Position numbers and translations under genes: made by a program. From contig CAZALH010000002.1 of assembly GCA_964486285.1 (NCBI GenBank), positions 55,139 to 119,138 of the forward strand: a stretch of DNA of 64,000 nt, read 5' to 3'. Positions 39,229 through 48,144 of the stretch are shown here, one piece after another. The notes under the pieces were generated by a model, which saw only the letters and a list, made by a program, of their open reading frames with translations, was not told where the DNA came from and did not search any database. The stretch comes from JAIDVZ01 sp964486285 (GTDB taxonomy: Bacteria; Verrucomicrobiota; Verrucomicrobiia; Opitutales; JAIRKQ01). The first letter of the stretch is position 1; each line of letters begins with the position of its first letter.

Positions 39229-40536
39229 TTATGCCTTAACATTATATTTCTGGTTTGTCTTATTCCAGTTAAGCATAAAGAAAAATGCACCTGCGATACC
39301 ACATATAATAAAAAACAAGAATGCTGAGTCCCAGCCCCATTTATCAGCAATTTTCCCGATTCCCCAACCGGAAACCGCTCCACCAAAATACCCGAACATA
39401 CCAGTCATACCATTGCCCGTTGCTGCAGCACGACGCGAACCAAATTCTGCCCCAGCAATACCTACAAGGGTCTGTGGACCATAAACAAAAAAACCAATAA
39501 TAAACAAAAAGAGTGTATTTATCAAAACAGAAGATGAATGAACTTTCCAAAAGAAAAACAAAGCAATAATCAAACAAATCATGAAGTAAAATGCAGTACA
39601 GTTTCTACGTCCTCGAAATAGTTTATCAGATGACCAACCGGCTAAAAACCCGCCTATTGACCCCATAAATTCAAAAACAACATTTTGCCAAGCTGCACCA
39701 ATAATATCTGTTCCCCTAGCTTCTTGTAAAAAAGTTGGTGCCCAATAAAAAAATCCCATTCTAATGGTATAAACAAAGAAATTTGCTAAGCAAACATACC
39801 AAAGTGCTTTGTTCGGCAATATATGTTCTAAGATAACTTCTTTAAATGTAATCTCTTCATAAGCAGAATGATTATCTTCTTTTACTAAATTTTCCTTATC
39901 CTCTATTGAAGGTAGTCCTAATGATTGCGGGCTATCTCTTAACCGTTCAAATAATATAAAAGCAATAAATATTACTAAAATTGCAGGTATAACAAAAACC
40001 GATCTCCACCCGAAAGTTACTGATAAATATGCCCCCAATAATAATATAACGATGCTACCGATTTGATGAGAAGCATTCACAATGCCCCATTTTGTTCCTA
40101 ACTCACTTGGAGAATACCACTGCGTCATTAACCTTGTAACTGGTGGCCATCCTGCTGATTGAAAAGCACCATTAAGTGCATAAAATATAACAAAAAACCA
40201 TAAAGAATTTGATAATCCAATACATAAGCTACATACCGCACATCCAATCAGTCCAATGGTCATAAAATACCTAGCATTAGTACGATCACAAATTATCCCA
40301 CTAACAAATTTACCGACACCGTATATTAATGCGAACGCAGTAAATACCCACCCTATTTCTGCCCTTGTATAGCCAAGTTCATCCAACATTTTTGGTGCTG
40401 CAATCTGAAAATTCTGCCGAACAAGATAGAAAGCTGCATAGCCTAATATAAGCGTGTATAATATTCTCGTTCTCCAATAAGAGTACTGGTAGTTTATGTC
40501 ATCTTGTCTATTTTTTTTTCTTGGGAAATGTAACAT
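39229..40536 (-). CDS. Organophosphate:phosphate antiporter, UhpC/GlpT type (MFS)
   Basis: 435 residues with 12 predicted helices. FYLVRQNFQIAAPKM, YGVGKFVSGIICDRTNAR, FQSAGWPPVTRLMTQWYS, and GPQTLVGIAGAEFGSRRAAATGNG are signatures of the hexose-phosphate/glycerol-phosphate antiporter family. Members swap sugar phosphate for phosphate; chlamydial UhpC imports glucose-6-phosphate from the host. Substrate is inferred from family and from glgC/glgP/malQ. Confidence 0.87.
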   Translation of the reverse strand: MLHFPRKKNRQDDINYQYSYWRTRILYTLILGYAAFYLVRQNFQIAAPKMLDELGYTRAEIGWVFTAFALIYGVGKFVSGIICDRTNARYFMTIGLIGCAVCSLCIGLSNSLWFFVIFYALNGAFQSAGWPPVTRLMTQWYSPSELGTKWGIVNASHQIGSIVILLLGAYLSVTFGWRSVFVIPAILVIFIAFILFERLRDSPQSLGLPSIEDKENLVKEDNHSAYEEITFKEVILEHILPNKALWYVCLANFFVYTIRMGFFYWAPTFLQEARGTDIIGAAWQNVVFEFMGSIGGFLAGWSSDKLFRGRRNCTAFYFMICLIIALFFFWKVHSSSVLINTLFLFIIGFFVYGPQTLVGIAGAEFGSRRAAATGNGMTGMFGYFGGAVSGWGIGKIADKWGWDSAFLFFIICGIAGAFFFMLNWNKTNQKYNVKA

Positions 40537-40847
40537 CGCTTGTAAATTGAAAATTTACTGTCTTTTTGGCAACATTAAAACAAAAAATCATCAGTCTTAG
40601 AAAGCAATTATTAACTAATAACAAATTAAAATTATTTTTTTTAAAAAAAATTATTATAATAATAATTTATACTTGACTAACAAACATCTCTAGCGCTAAC
40701 CACGCTCTTTATGACCGAATTATCATTTTCAATGATTAATTCATCTGCATTACAAAAATAATAACTATTTTTTCTTAAACTTGTAAAAAAATTTATAACT
40801 TAGTTTATTTGACTATTTACGAAAAATTTGTAGCCTCTTTTGTAAGC
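40537..40847. other. Divergent intergenic region upstream of glgC
   Basis: About 310 very AT-rich bases with A and T tracts near 40630-40670. It must hold promoters for the sugar-phosphate carrier and glgC, but no pair of boxes stands out. No RNA gene or repeat was seen. Confidence 0.4.
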
Positions 40848-42122
40848 ATGACACCAAACGTATATTGCATTATTATGGGAGGAGGACGCGGAGATAGACT
40901 TTATCCGCTTACAAAAAATCGCTGTAAACCCGCAGTTCCACTAGCTGGAAAATATAAACTAGTAGATATTCCAATCAGTAATTGCATCAATTCTTCATTC
41001 AACAAAATATATATCTTAACTCAATTTCAAACACGCTCTTTACACCGACATATCGAACAAACTTACCGATTTGACTCATTTAGTGATGGGATTATAGATA
41101 TCTTCCCGGCCGAACAAACAGCATCATTAGGAGAACATTGGTATGTGGGTAACGCAGATGCTGTACGAAAAAATTTACAATATATTCCAGCGCAAGACGA
41201 TGATGTGATACTTGTATTATCTGGTGATCAGCTATACCGCATGGACTTAGCCGACTTAGTCAATCAACATATAAAACTAGATACCGACCTAACAATTTCT
41301 GCAAAAGTAATACCGGAATACAAAATTTCACACTTTGGCATCATGTCAATTGATGAACAATTAAACATAAAAAGCTTTATAGAAAAGCCTCAAGAACCAT
41401 CACAAGCAAAAGATTTTACCATTCCTATCGCTATACAACGTTTATTAAAAAATAAATCACTTTGTCCAACATACCTAGCTTCTATGGGAATATATGTATT
41501 TACTGCAAAAATCCTGAAAAAAGTATTACTAGAAAATAATGGCAGCGATTTCGGGAAAGATATAATTCCTGCGATGTTACATAATTACAAATTAAGCAGC
41601 TATATTTTTGACGGATTTTGGGAAGACATAGGTACTATTCGTTCATTTTTTAACACAAATTTAATGCTCACTGATGTTGTACCTGAATTTGATTTCTTCG
41701 ACGCAAATAATCCAATATATACCCGCGCAAGATATCTTCCAGCTTGTAAAGTTAACAGTAGTCAAATTGAAAACACATTACTATCTGACGGATGTATCAT
41801 AACGGAAGCGAAAATTAATCGATGTGTCATCGGCCTACGATCTGTGATAAGGAAGAATGCTCACTTAAGTAACGTACTGATGTTTGGAGCCGATTTTTTT
41901 GATTCATACGATGCACAACAAGAAAACGAAGTCGCGATGGGAGTTGGAGAAAATACAATCATAAAAAATGCAATTATAGATGAAAACGTCCGCATTGGTA
42001 AAAATGTTTATCTAACTCCCGATGGCAAGCCTGATGGATACGAAAAAGATGGTTTATATATTAAAGATGGAATCTTATGTATCACGGCAAACACGATAAT
42101 CCCTGATAATACAATATTTTAA
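40848..42122 (+). CDS. glgC: Glucose-1-phosphate adenylyltransferase (ADP-glucose pyrophosphorylase)
   Basis: ATG 40848 (MTPNVYCIIMGGG) gives 424 residues; a TTG at 40809 is less likely. N-terminal nucleotidyltransferase motif GGGRGDRLYPLT..RCKPAVPLAGKYKLVDIPISNC, later SGDQLYRMD and a C-terminal left-handed beta-helix. It makes ADP-glucose for glycogen synthase. It complements glgP and malQ; glgA and glgB are not in the window. Confidence 0.96.
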   Translation: MTPNVYCIIMGGGRGDRLYPLTKNRCKPAVPLAGKYKLVDIPISNCINSSFNKIYILTQFQTRSLHRHIEQTYRFDSFSDGIIDIFPAEQTASLGEHWYVGNADAVRKNLQYIPAQDDDVILVLSGDQLYRMDLADLVNQHIKLDTDLTISAKVIPEYKISHFGIMSIDEQLNIKSFIEKPQEPSQAKDFTIPIAIQRLLKNKSLCPTYLASMGIYVFTAKILKKVLLENNGSDFGKDIIPAMLHNYKLSSYIFDGFWEDIGTIRSFFNTNLMLTDVVPEFDFFDANNPIYTRARYLPACKVNSSQIENTLLSDGCIITEAKINRCVIGLRSVIRKNAHLSNVLMFGADFFDSYDAQQENEVAMGVGENTIIKNAIIDENVRIGKNVYLTPDGKPDGYEKDGLYIKDGILCITANTIIPDNTIF

Positions 42123-42167
42123 AAAATAAATTGACTTAAAAGAAATAGGGAAGTATGAAAGCCGCAG

Positions 42168-43037
42168 ATGAAGAAAAGTTTTTGGGCAGCTATTTTAGTA
42201 CTACTATCTATTACTTTATCCCAGGCATCAAATAGTACTGAAACAATAAAAGATTATTCTATGAATAGTGGTAATGTATCACAACCAAATGAAGATAATT
42301 CTATTAATGATGAGATTCAGACTAATGATTCAAGTCTTGAAGAAGCTCAAAAAATATTCGATGAATTATTTAGCGAACTAATAGCTCAAAAAGGGGAAGA
42401 TGGATTAATATTCCCAGAGCATATGATCTGGTTAAATGGGGCTCCTGGTGCTGGAAAAGGAACAAATACTGCTAGCATAATGAGGATATTTGAAATATCT
42501 AGTAAGCCGGTTGAGGTCAGTTCGTTACTAACCTCTCCTGAAGCTCAAAAAATTAAAGAATCTGGCAAATTGGTTGATGACAAAACCGTCATTCATTTAG
42601 TATTTCAAGAACTTTTGCGTCCAGAAAATGCAAAAGATATTATAATTGATGGATTTCCAAGAACAAAAGTACAAGCACAATGCTTGAAATTACTGATACA
42701 AAAATTACAAACAAACGAACGTAATAAATGGTGCAAGTTTATTGTAATAAACTTCATGGTTTCAAGAGAAACAAGTATTGAACGTCAATTAGCACGTGGA
42801 CGTTCTTCAATTGAACATAATCGTATAGTTGAAGAGTCTAATATTGGTGAAAAAGTGCATGTTCGCGCAACAGATATGGATCGCGATGCCGCAAATTTGC
42901 GCTACCAAACTTACCTTGACGAAACTCAAGCTAGTTTGTCGATCTTAAAGAATTTAGTTGAGTATGATGAAATCTGCACTGAAGGTTCAATAGATGAAGT
43001 TCGCGAGAGGATATATCGTGTAATTACCAGAAATTAA
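42168..43037 (+). CDS. Adenylate kinase-like nucleoside monophosphate kinase with signal peptide
   Basis: 289 residues. A clear Sec signal (MKKSFWAAILVLLSITLSQA) and a ~60-residue acidic linker precede a kinase domain with an intact P-loop GAPGAGKGT (91-99), DGFPRTKVQ (~156) and ARGRSS..HNR, RATD lid residues. The fold matches a PVC-type Adk variant that is cytosolic elsewhere. Here it is predicted to be exported. The active site looks complete, so it could act outside the cytoplasm if ATP is available, for example in a host compartment. 45 bases after glgC. Confidence 0.78.
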   Translation: MKKSFWAAILVLLSITLSQASNSTETIKDYSMNSGNVSQPNEDNSINDEIQTNDSSLEEAQKIFDELFSELIAQKGEDGLIFPEHMIWLNGAPGAGKGTNTASIMRIFEISSKPVEVSSLLTSPEAQKIKESGKLVDDKTVIHLVFQELLRPENAKDIIIDGFPRTKVQAQCLKLLIQKLQTNERNKWCKFIVINFMVSRETSIERQLARGRSSIEHNRIVEESNIGEKVHVRATDMDRDAANLRYQTYLDETQASLSILKNLVEYDEICTEGSIDEVRERIYRVITRN

Positions 43038-43095
43038 TGAATGAATGCTTGACATATAAGTAAAATTTTAAATCTACTTGACCAAAAGTTTAAAA

Positions 43096-43245
43096 ATGAA
43101 ACCATCATATCATCCATCTAAAATCAAAAGAATAAGGAAATGTGGATTTCGTGCACGTATGTCCACACGTGGCGGTCAAGCAGTATTATCTTCAAGAAGA
43201 AGTAAAGGACGTCGCAAATTGTGTGAACATGCATATGCCAAATAG
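43096..43245 (+). CDS. rpmH: Ribosomal protein L34
   Basis: 49 residues read directly from the bases: MKPSYHPSKIKRIRKCGF, then RARMSTRGGQAVLSSRRSKG and RRKLCEHAYAK. This is the L34 sequence pattern (KRxRxxGFRxRMxTxxGxxVLxxRRxKGR). It is short and overlaps the beginning of an open frame in another register that contains rnpA. The rpmH-rnpA-yidD order is the usual one in bacteria. Confidence 0.95.
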   Translation: MKPSYHPSKIKRIRKCGFRARMSTRGGQAVLSSRRSKGRRKLCEHAYAK

Positions 43246-43594
43246 AGCGTGCGAAAAATTTTATTTAAAGCAGCACATAAGAAAGTCTCAAGATCTTCAA
43301 AAATTTCATAGCCCCGATGTTTTTAAGTACGTAAGTGTTTTTTTTGTTTTAAAGAAAATTCCTAATGATTTTGACTATTCTCGCATTGCAATAATAACTT
43401 CAAAGAAAGTTGGTTGCGCTGTTGAACGTAATTGGGCACGTCGTATAATACGGGAGATTTTTCGAAAAAAAATCCAAAATTACTATGGAACGTATGATTT
43501 TTTGATCATTGTCCGTCAAGCTATGATCTCAGCCAAATTTGAGGAAATATGTAATCAATTCATAGAAAGTGTAAAATCTCCAATTTTTCCTTAA
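43235..43594 (+). CDS. rnpA: Ribonuclease P protein component
   Basis: ATG 43235 gives 119 residues, normal for RnpA, and overlaps the end of rpmH by 11 bases; ATG 43229 is possible. IRKSQDLQKF, FFVLKK, and the signature SKKVGCAVERNWARRIIREIF (RNxxxRxxRE) identify it. It binds RNase P RNA for 5' tRNA maturation. The open frame reaches back to 43142, but that part is rpmH in another frame. Confidence 0.93.
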   Translation: MPNRACEKFYLKQHIRKSQDLQKFHSPDVFKYVSVFFVLKKIPNDFDYSRIAIITSKKVGCAVERNWARRIIREIFRKKIQNYYGTYDFLIIVRQAMISAKFEEICNQFIESVKSPIFP

Positions 43595-43597
43595 AAA

Positions 43598-43858
43598 ATG
43601 AAAGATGCCATACATCAAATTTTTCTAAAGAGTGATCATCTTTTTAAACAAACAGCAATATTTGTAATTAAGATTTACCAATATACAATATCTCCTTTTA
43701 AATTCTATATATTTGGTCCTTATTGTCGATGTAGATTTCGCGTAACTTGCTCAAAATACGCAATTAAAATGTATCAATCATATAATTTCTTTCACGCCAC
43801 TTTTTTGAGCATAAAAAGGATTATTAGCTGTAATTCATTCAATAAAAATAATAGATGA
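43598..43858 (+). CDS. yidD: Membrane protein insertion efficiency factor YidD
   Basis: 86 residues. An amphipathic helix (IYQYTISPFKF) and the family motif CRFRVTCSKYA, then CNSF near the end. The usual GGxDP tail is lost. It lies between rnpA (3-base gap) and pepP (4-base overlap). yidC does not follow, breaking the common order. Confidence 0.88.
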   Translation: MKDAIHQIFLKSDHLFKQTAIFVIKIYQYTISPFKFYIFGPYCRCRFRVTCSKYAIKMYQSYNFFHATFLSIKRIISCNSFNKNNR

Positions 43859-44973
43859 AAAGTGATCTACCATTACTATTTTATTCAAACACAAAAATTG
43901 ATAAAAATTTAAAATACCTAGTTAAATGTGATGTAGAAGATGATTTTTGCTTACTGAAAATTGGCAATTACCTTATTGCAATGGTATCAGCATTAGAAAT
44001 TACTCGATTGAAACAAGAATCAAAGATAAACAAAATTTACTCAATCGAACAATTTCGCAAAAATCAATCTGAGTTTAGTGTAATTGTCGATCATTTTATA
44101 CAGTATAATATCCATTCACACTCGATCATTGTACCATATAATTTTCCGTTCAAACTCGCAAAAGAGCTTATTAATTTAGGTTACAGTATCGATACATATC
44201 AAAAAAATATCTTACCAGAACGGACAATAAAATCTCTAGAAGAAATTCAAAACATAAAAAAAGTTTTAAAAGTTATCAACTTATGCTTCGAATATATTCA
44301 AGATATCATAAGCAAATCGAAAATTAGTAAATCAAATGGACTATATATTGATAATACGCTATTAACTTCTGAATTCTTAAGGCATGAAATTGAAAATTTT
44401 TGTTACAAACACAACTTAATATCCAATAACACTATTGCTTCATGCGGGAAACAATCAGCATATCCCCACTGCCAAGGAAGCGGTCCAATTTACTCTAACG
44501 AATTTATTGTAATTGATATTTTCCCTTATGATAGAGAATCTGGATACTATGCTGACATTACGAGAACATTTCTTAAAGGTACAGCATCTAATAAACAAAT
44601 TAAAATGTACAACACTGTAAAAAATGCTCAAGATCTAGCTTATAAAGCGTTAAAACCTGGTATTACATGCCAAGAATTAATGGCTAACACGCTAGATCTC
44701 CTTGAAAAAGAAGGATACAAAACCGACAAAGCTGCCAGCATTCCATATGGGATGTTCCATTCATTGGGTCATGGCTTCGGATTAGATATTCACGAACCAC
44801 CAACATTATCAAATAACATAAATACTTTGCAAAATGGAAATATTATAACTCTTGAACCAGGATTATATTATCCTGAAATAGGAGGTGTACGAATTGAAGA
44901 TGATTTCTTAATAACAAATACAGGAGCAGTCAAGCTCTCAGATAACATTCCTTATAATTGGCTAATTAATTAA
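43855..44973 (+). CDS. M24-family Xaa-Pro aminopeptidase
   Basis: 372 residues: creatinase-like N-terminal domain (~1-130) and pita-bread catalytic domain. Metal ligands are visible in IVIDIFPY..GYYADITRTF (two Asp), HSLGHGFGLDIHEPP (His), LEPGLYYP (Glu) and GGVRIEDDF (Glu). It removes N-terminal residues before proline. It converges on prs with a 4-base overlap of the stops. Confidence 0.87.
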   Translation: MKSDLPLLFYSNTKIDKNLKYLVKCDVEDDFCLLKIGNYLIAMVSALEITRLKQESKINKIYSIEQFRKNQSEFSVIVDHFIQYNIHSHSIIVPYNFPFKLAKELINLGYSIDTYQKNILPERTIKSLEEIQNIKKVLKVINLCFEYIQDIISKSKISKSNGLYIDNTLLTSEFLRHEIENFCYKHNLISNNTIASCGKQSAYPHCQGSGPIYSNEFIVIDIFPYDRESGYYADITRTFLKGTASNKQIKMYNTVKNAQDLAYKALKPGITCQELMANTLDLLEKEGYKTDKAASIPYGMFHSLGHGFGLDIHEPPTLSNNINTLQNGNIITLEPGLYYPEIGGVRIEDDFLITNTGAVKLSDNIPYNWLIN

Positions 44974-45932
44974 AATCCTTTAATTTCAAATAAACTTGTG
45001 ATACTAGAATTCGTGTGTATCCTCATAATTGCTTCACCTAATAGCTCCCCTATATCCAATATAATAATCTTCTCCTTATTGCAAAAATCATGAGAAATTC
45101 CAGTAGAATTGGTCGTTATTAATTTATCGACTTCTCCATTTTTAAGATTTTGATAACCATCATCCGTTAACAAACAATGCGACACTACAGCATATACATT
45201 ACCCGCTCCATGTTGTTTTAATAATTTTGCCGCTTCATTTAACGTATTAAATGTAACGGTCATGTCATCTACTAACAAAATATTTTTATCACGAACATCA
45301 CTAATAACATTTAATGCCTCCACTTCTCCACCATTAATCCTCCTTTTTGCAACAACCCCAAGGCTACAATGCAAAGCATCTGCATATGCTACTGCCATTT
45401 TCATACCTCCCAAATCTGGTGAGCAAATCATTAAATTTTTTAATGCATTCTCACGAAAGAATTCAATGAAAAGCTTAGACGCAAATAAATGATCAACAGG
45501 TATATCAAAAAAACCTACAATTTGTTGGGCATGTAAATCGACAGTAAGTATACGATCCGCTCCTGCAGAAACTAATAAATTAGAAATTAACTTAGCAGTT
45601 AACGGCACACGTGGTTTGTCTTTTCTATCTTGTCTAGCATACCCAAAAAACGGTAACACTACAGTAATGCGACTAGCTGATGCTCGGCGTACAGTATCAA
45701 TCAATATTAAAAGTTCCATATAATTTTGATTTACTGGGCGATCACAAGACTGAATAATAAAAACATCATTGCCTCGTATGCTTTCTTCTATCATCACTGA
45801 AGTTTCTCCATCAGGAAACGTAAAGATCTTCGCATTACAAAGCTTTACTCCTAAGCTCTCTGCAATTTTATTAGCAAGAATTTTATTAGAATTTCCTGTA
45901 ATAATTGTTATATTACGTAAGTTTTCTACCAT
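44970..45932 (-). CDS. prs: Ribose-phosphate pyrophosphokinase
   Basis: 320 residues. YARQDRKDKPRVPLTAKL, DLHAQQIVGFFDIPVDHL and VAKRR are the Prs catalytic blocks. The PRPP loop reads VDDMTVTFNTL where the family has VDDxxxTAGT(L): the two Asp remain but the phosphate-binding Ala-Gly is Phe-Asn. It makes PRPP for nucleotide synthesis. Single gene. Confidence 0.93.
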   Translation of the reverse strand: MVENLRNITIITGNSNKILANKIAESLGVKLCNAKIFTFPDGETSVMIEESIRGNDVFIIQSCDRPVNQNYMELLILIDTVRRASASRITVVLPFFGYARQDRKDKPRVPLTAKLISNLLVSAGADRILTVDLHAQQIVGFFDIPVDHLFASKLFIEFFRENALKNLMICSPDLGGMKMAVAYADALHCSLGVVAKRRINGGEVEALNVISDVRDKNILLVDDMTVTFNTLNEAAKLLKQHGAGNVYAVVSHCLLTDDGYQNLKNGEVDKLITTNSTGISHDFCNKEKIIILDIGELLGEAIMRIHTNSSITSLFEIKGF

Positions 45933-46049
45933 ATAAAGACAATGTTAAACATTTGTTTAATGAAACTTCTAACAAAAATCGATATTATATTTCTTGCAAT
46001 TTTTTAGTATTACTTTACCCTATTGGGTGAATTAAATTATGATCATATC

Positions 46050-47408
46050 ATGAGCAGCGAACATTTGCTTAAAATTTTATCAGGGAATCATCAGGGTGCC
46101 GAAGTAGTACTCGGGAATGAAACTGTTGTTATAGGCAGTGGAGATGATTGCGATATTATACTGAACGATTCAATGATTGAGCTGCATCACGCTGAGATTA
46201 CATTTTCGAAAGAAGCCGCAACAATTCGCCCAATGGACGGGCAAATATATGTTGATGGGAAATTACTAAAAGAAGAGAACAAGCAGGTTGCAGATTTTCA
46301 ATTTATAACACTAGGAAGCACACATATTATTTTTGGACCTGCTAATGAACCGTGGCCAAATATTACTGTTAACGATGCCCCTCTACTTGAACAAAGCCAA
46401 GATACATCTTCTTCTGAAAAACAGGAACAACAAAACGTTGAAAATATTGACACGGCTGAAGATGCCATTGTACAAAAATCTTCCATAAAAAGTGGACATA
46501 CAAAACGCACTTGGCTTATTGGTATTAGTACCACGTTTGTTTTTGCATTTGCGCTTTCTCTTTTAATATTTTTATCTGTTTTTTCCGACAATGAGCAAAT
46601 AAGAGAAGAACCAAATATTCAACAACTAATTAATAATGAAATTCGCAGCATCGGATTAAGCGATACCATAAATGTAGATTATAACGGACAAATATATACA
46701 GTTTCTGGTTATACTGATACAAATAGTGAACTATCAGCACTACGCTCATCTCTTCCAAAAATTTCAAAAACAATAAAGATTAAATTATATAGTGAAGAAC
46801 GCATTGTATCCGAAATGCAAGATCTCATGTCAAATATACCATCTAATTTAAGGATAGAATGCATAAAACCTGGTATTTTTACAATCAGTGGATACGTGTA
46901 CGATAAAGAAAAGTGGGAAAAAATACGTCAGCGCATCTTAGGTGATATACCAGGGATTATAGACGTTCAGGATGAAATCATGTTACCTAATAAAATTACA
47001 AATTTAGCACGTCCAATACTAATGCGTTACAAATTAGTAGGTAAAGTCATGGTACTTCCGCAAGAAGACAGTGTAGTTATTGGAGGGCTTGTCGCATCAG
47101 ATGAAGAAGAGAACTGGAAACTAGCAAAAATTCAACTTGAACGTACATATGGACCGGACGTTCCACTACAAATTTTCGTAAAAGTTAGTGATCCTGAAGT
47201 CATAAAGCGTCAATATTTCGGCAGTGAAGTAGATAGTATATCAATCAGTGAAAATGGATTAAATTGGATAGGGTTTAAAAATGGGTCACGATATATGGTA
47301 GGATCTACATTAGCTAATGGATACACAATCCAAAAAATTACTCCTGAAACAATTACACTAGTAAAAAATAATCAAGAAGTCATTTTAAAAATAGGAGATA
47401 TGCAATAA
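46050..47408 (+). CDS. sctD: Type III secretion inner-membrane ring protein SctD (YscD/CdsD type)
   Basis: ATG 46050 gives 452 residues; the frame extends to TTG 46023. A cytoplasmic FHA-like domain (about 5-105, with VIGSGDDCDIILND and ELHHAEI), an acidic linker, one transmembrane helix (about 154-178) and periplasmic ring-building repeats. This is the SctD layout. It is followed with a one-base overlap (TAATG) by a SctE-like gene, the chlamydial order. It proves an injectisome locus, or part of one. Confidence 0.85.
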   Translation: MSSEHLLKILSGNHQGAEVVLGNETVVIGSGDDCDIILNDSMIELHHAEITFSKEAATIRPMDGQIYVDGKLLKEENKQVADFQFITLGSTHIIFGPANEPWPNITVNDAPLLEQSQDTSSSEKQEQQNVENIDTAEDAIVQKSSIKSGHTKRTWLIGISTTFVFAFALSLLIFLSVFSDNEQIREEPNIQQLINNEIRSIGLSDTINVDYNGQIYTVSGYTDTNSELSALRSSLPKISKTIKIKLYSEERIVSEMQDLMSNIPSNLRIECIKPGIFTISGYVYDKEKWEKIRQRILGDIPGIIDVQDEIMLPNKITNLARPILMRYKLVGKVMVLPQEDSVVIGGLVASDEEENWKLAKIQLERTYGPDVPLQIFVKVSDPEVIKRQYFGSEVDSISISENGLNWIGFKNGSRYMVGSTLANGYTIQKITPETITLVKNNQEVILKIGDMQ

Positions 47409-47632
47409 TGAACGAAAAAAAAGAACGCGTTGTCATGGTAGATATGGAACAAAAATTAATGGATGACAAATCTGGCACATATCGCCGTGAAATAATTAAC
47501 AAATTACATGAATACGAAGGAGAAATTAACAGATTAATTGGAGCAGGTGTTGATACTGTTAGATATGAAGTATATAGCAAGATAAAACAAGCAATTAAAC
47601 AAGCACAACACGTCATTCAAAATTTTCGATAA
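47408..47632 (+). CDS. Type III secretion SctE/YscE/EscE-like small protein
   Basis: 74 residues, helical: MEQKLMDDKSGTYRREIINKL, then GVDTVRYEVYSKIKQAIKQAQHVI. The form (xLExxLxxDxxGxxR..L and an Ala/Gln helix with AxxVI) is that of YscE/EscE co-chaperones that hold the needle subunit with SctG. Position directly after sctD supports this. The next gene is on the other strand, so sctF and sctG are not in this locus. Confidence 0.7.
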   Translation: MNEKKERVVMVDMEQKLMDDKSGTYRREIINKLHEYEGEINRLIGAGVDTVRYEVYSKIKQAIKQAQHVIQNFR

Positions 47633-47647
47633 TCGAATTTCCTTTAA

Positions 47648-48058
47648 TTATTTACTCTTAGATACAGAAAACTTCCCTCCCCCAACAAATATCATTCCAA
47701 ATAAAATCATACTTAATAAAGCGGTAGGCAATATAGAACTAAATACATTATTATGCATATAAAAAGCAATAATTGCATCCAATAATACAACACTACCAAG
47801 AAGAAAGCATGATAATCGGAATAAAAAACCTAACACTACAGTCATTCCACAAACAATCTGTATACTAGCTAAAGATGAACCAAGTAACATTGGAGAAAAC
47901 TTAAAATGTAAAACTTTCAGTACCTTACTAATAAAAACTAGTGCATTATGTCCACTAACAAAAAAATGTATACCAATAACTATAAAATAAACCCCTAGAA
48001 AAAATCGAATAAACAACTTCCCAAAATTTTCAGAATCAAAATTAATAGTCATCGCCAT
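47648..48058 (-). CDS. DoxX-family membrane protein
   Basis: 136 residues with four hydrophobic helices: FIRFFLGVYFIVIGIHF, a second with SSLASIQIVCGMTVVLGFLF, then two more. This is the DoxX/DUF1634-like small quinone-linked membrane family. It converges with the sctE-like gene. Role unknown here. Confidence 0.75.
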   Translation of the reverse strand: MAMTINFDSENFGKLFIRFFLGVYFIVIGIHFFVSGHNALVFISKVLKVLHFKFSPMLLGSSLASIQIVCGMTVVLGFLFRLSCFLLGSVVLLDAIIAFYMHNNVFSSILPTALLSMILFGMIFVGGGKFSVSKSK

Positions 48059-48144
48059 AGTACATAAAGTAAAATTCTTTTTTATTAACGCGAGAAAAAT
48101 GATGCTTGATTGTTTAAAAAAATACCTATAGAAAGTTCAGCATA

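Noticed and set aside
43142..43228. 5' part of the rnpA open frame as RnpA protein
   Set aside because: These bases encode L34 in another frame with a perfect family pattern; the extension would be unlike RnpA.
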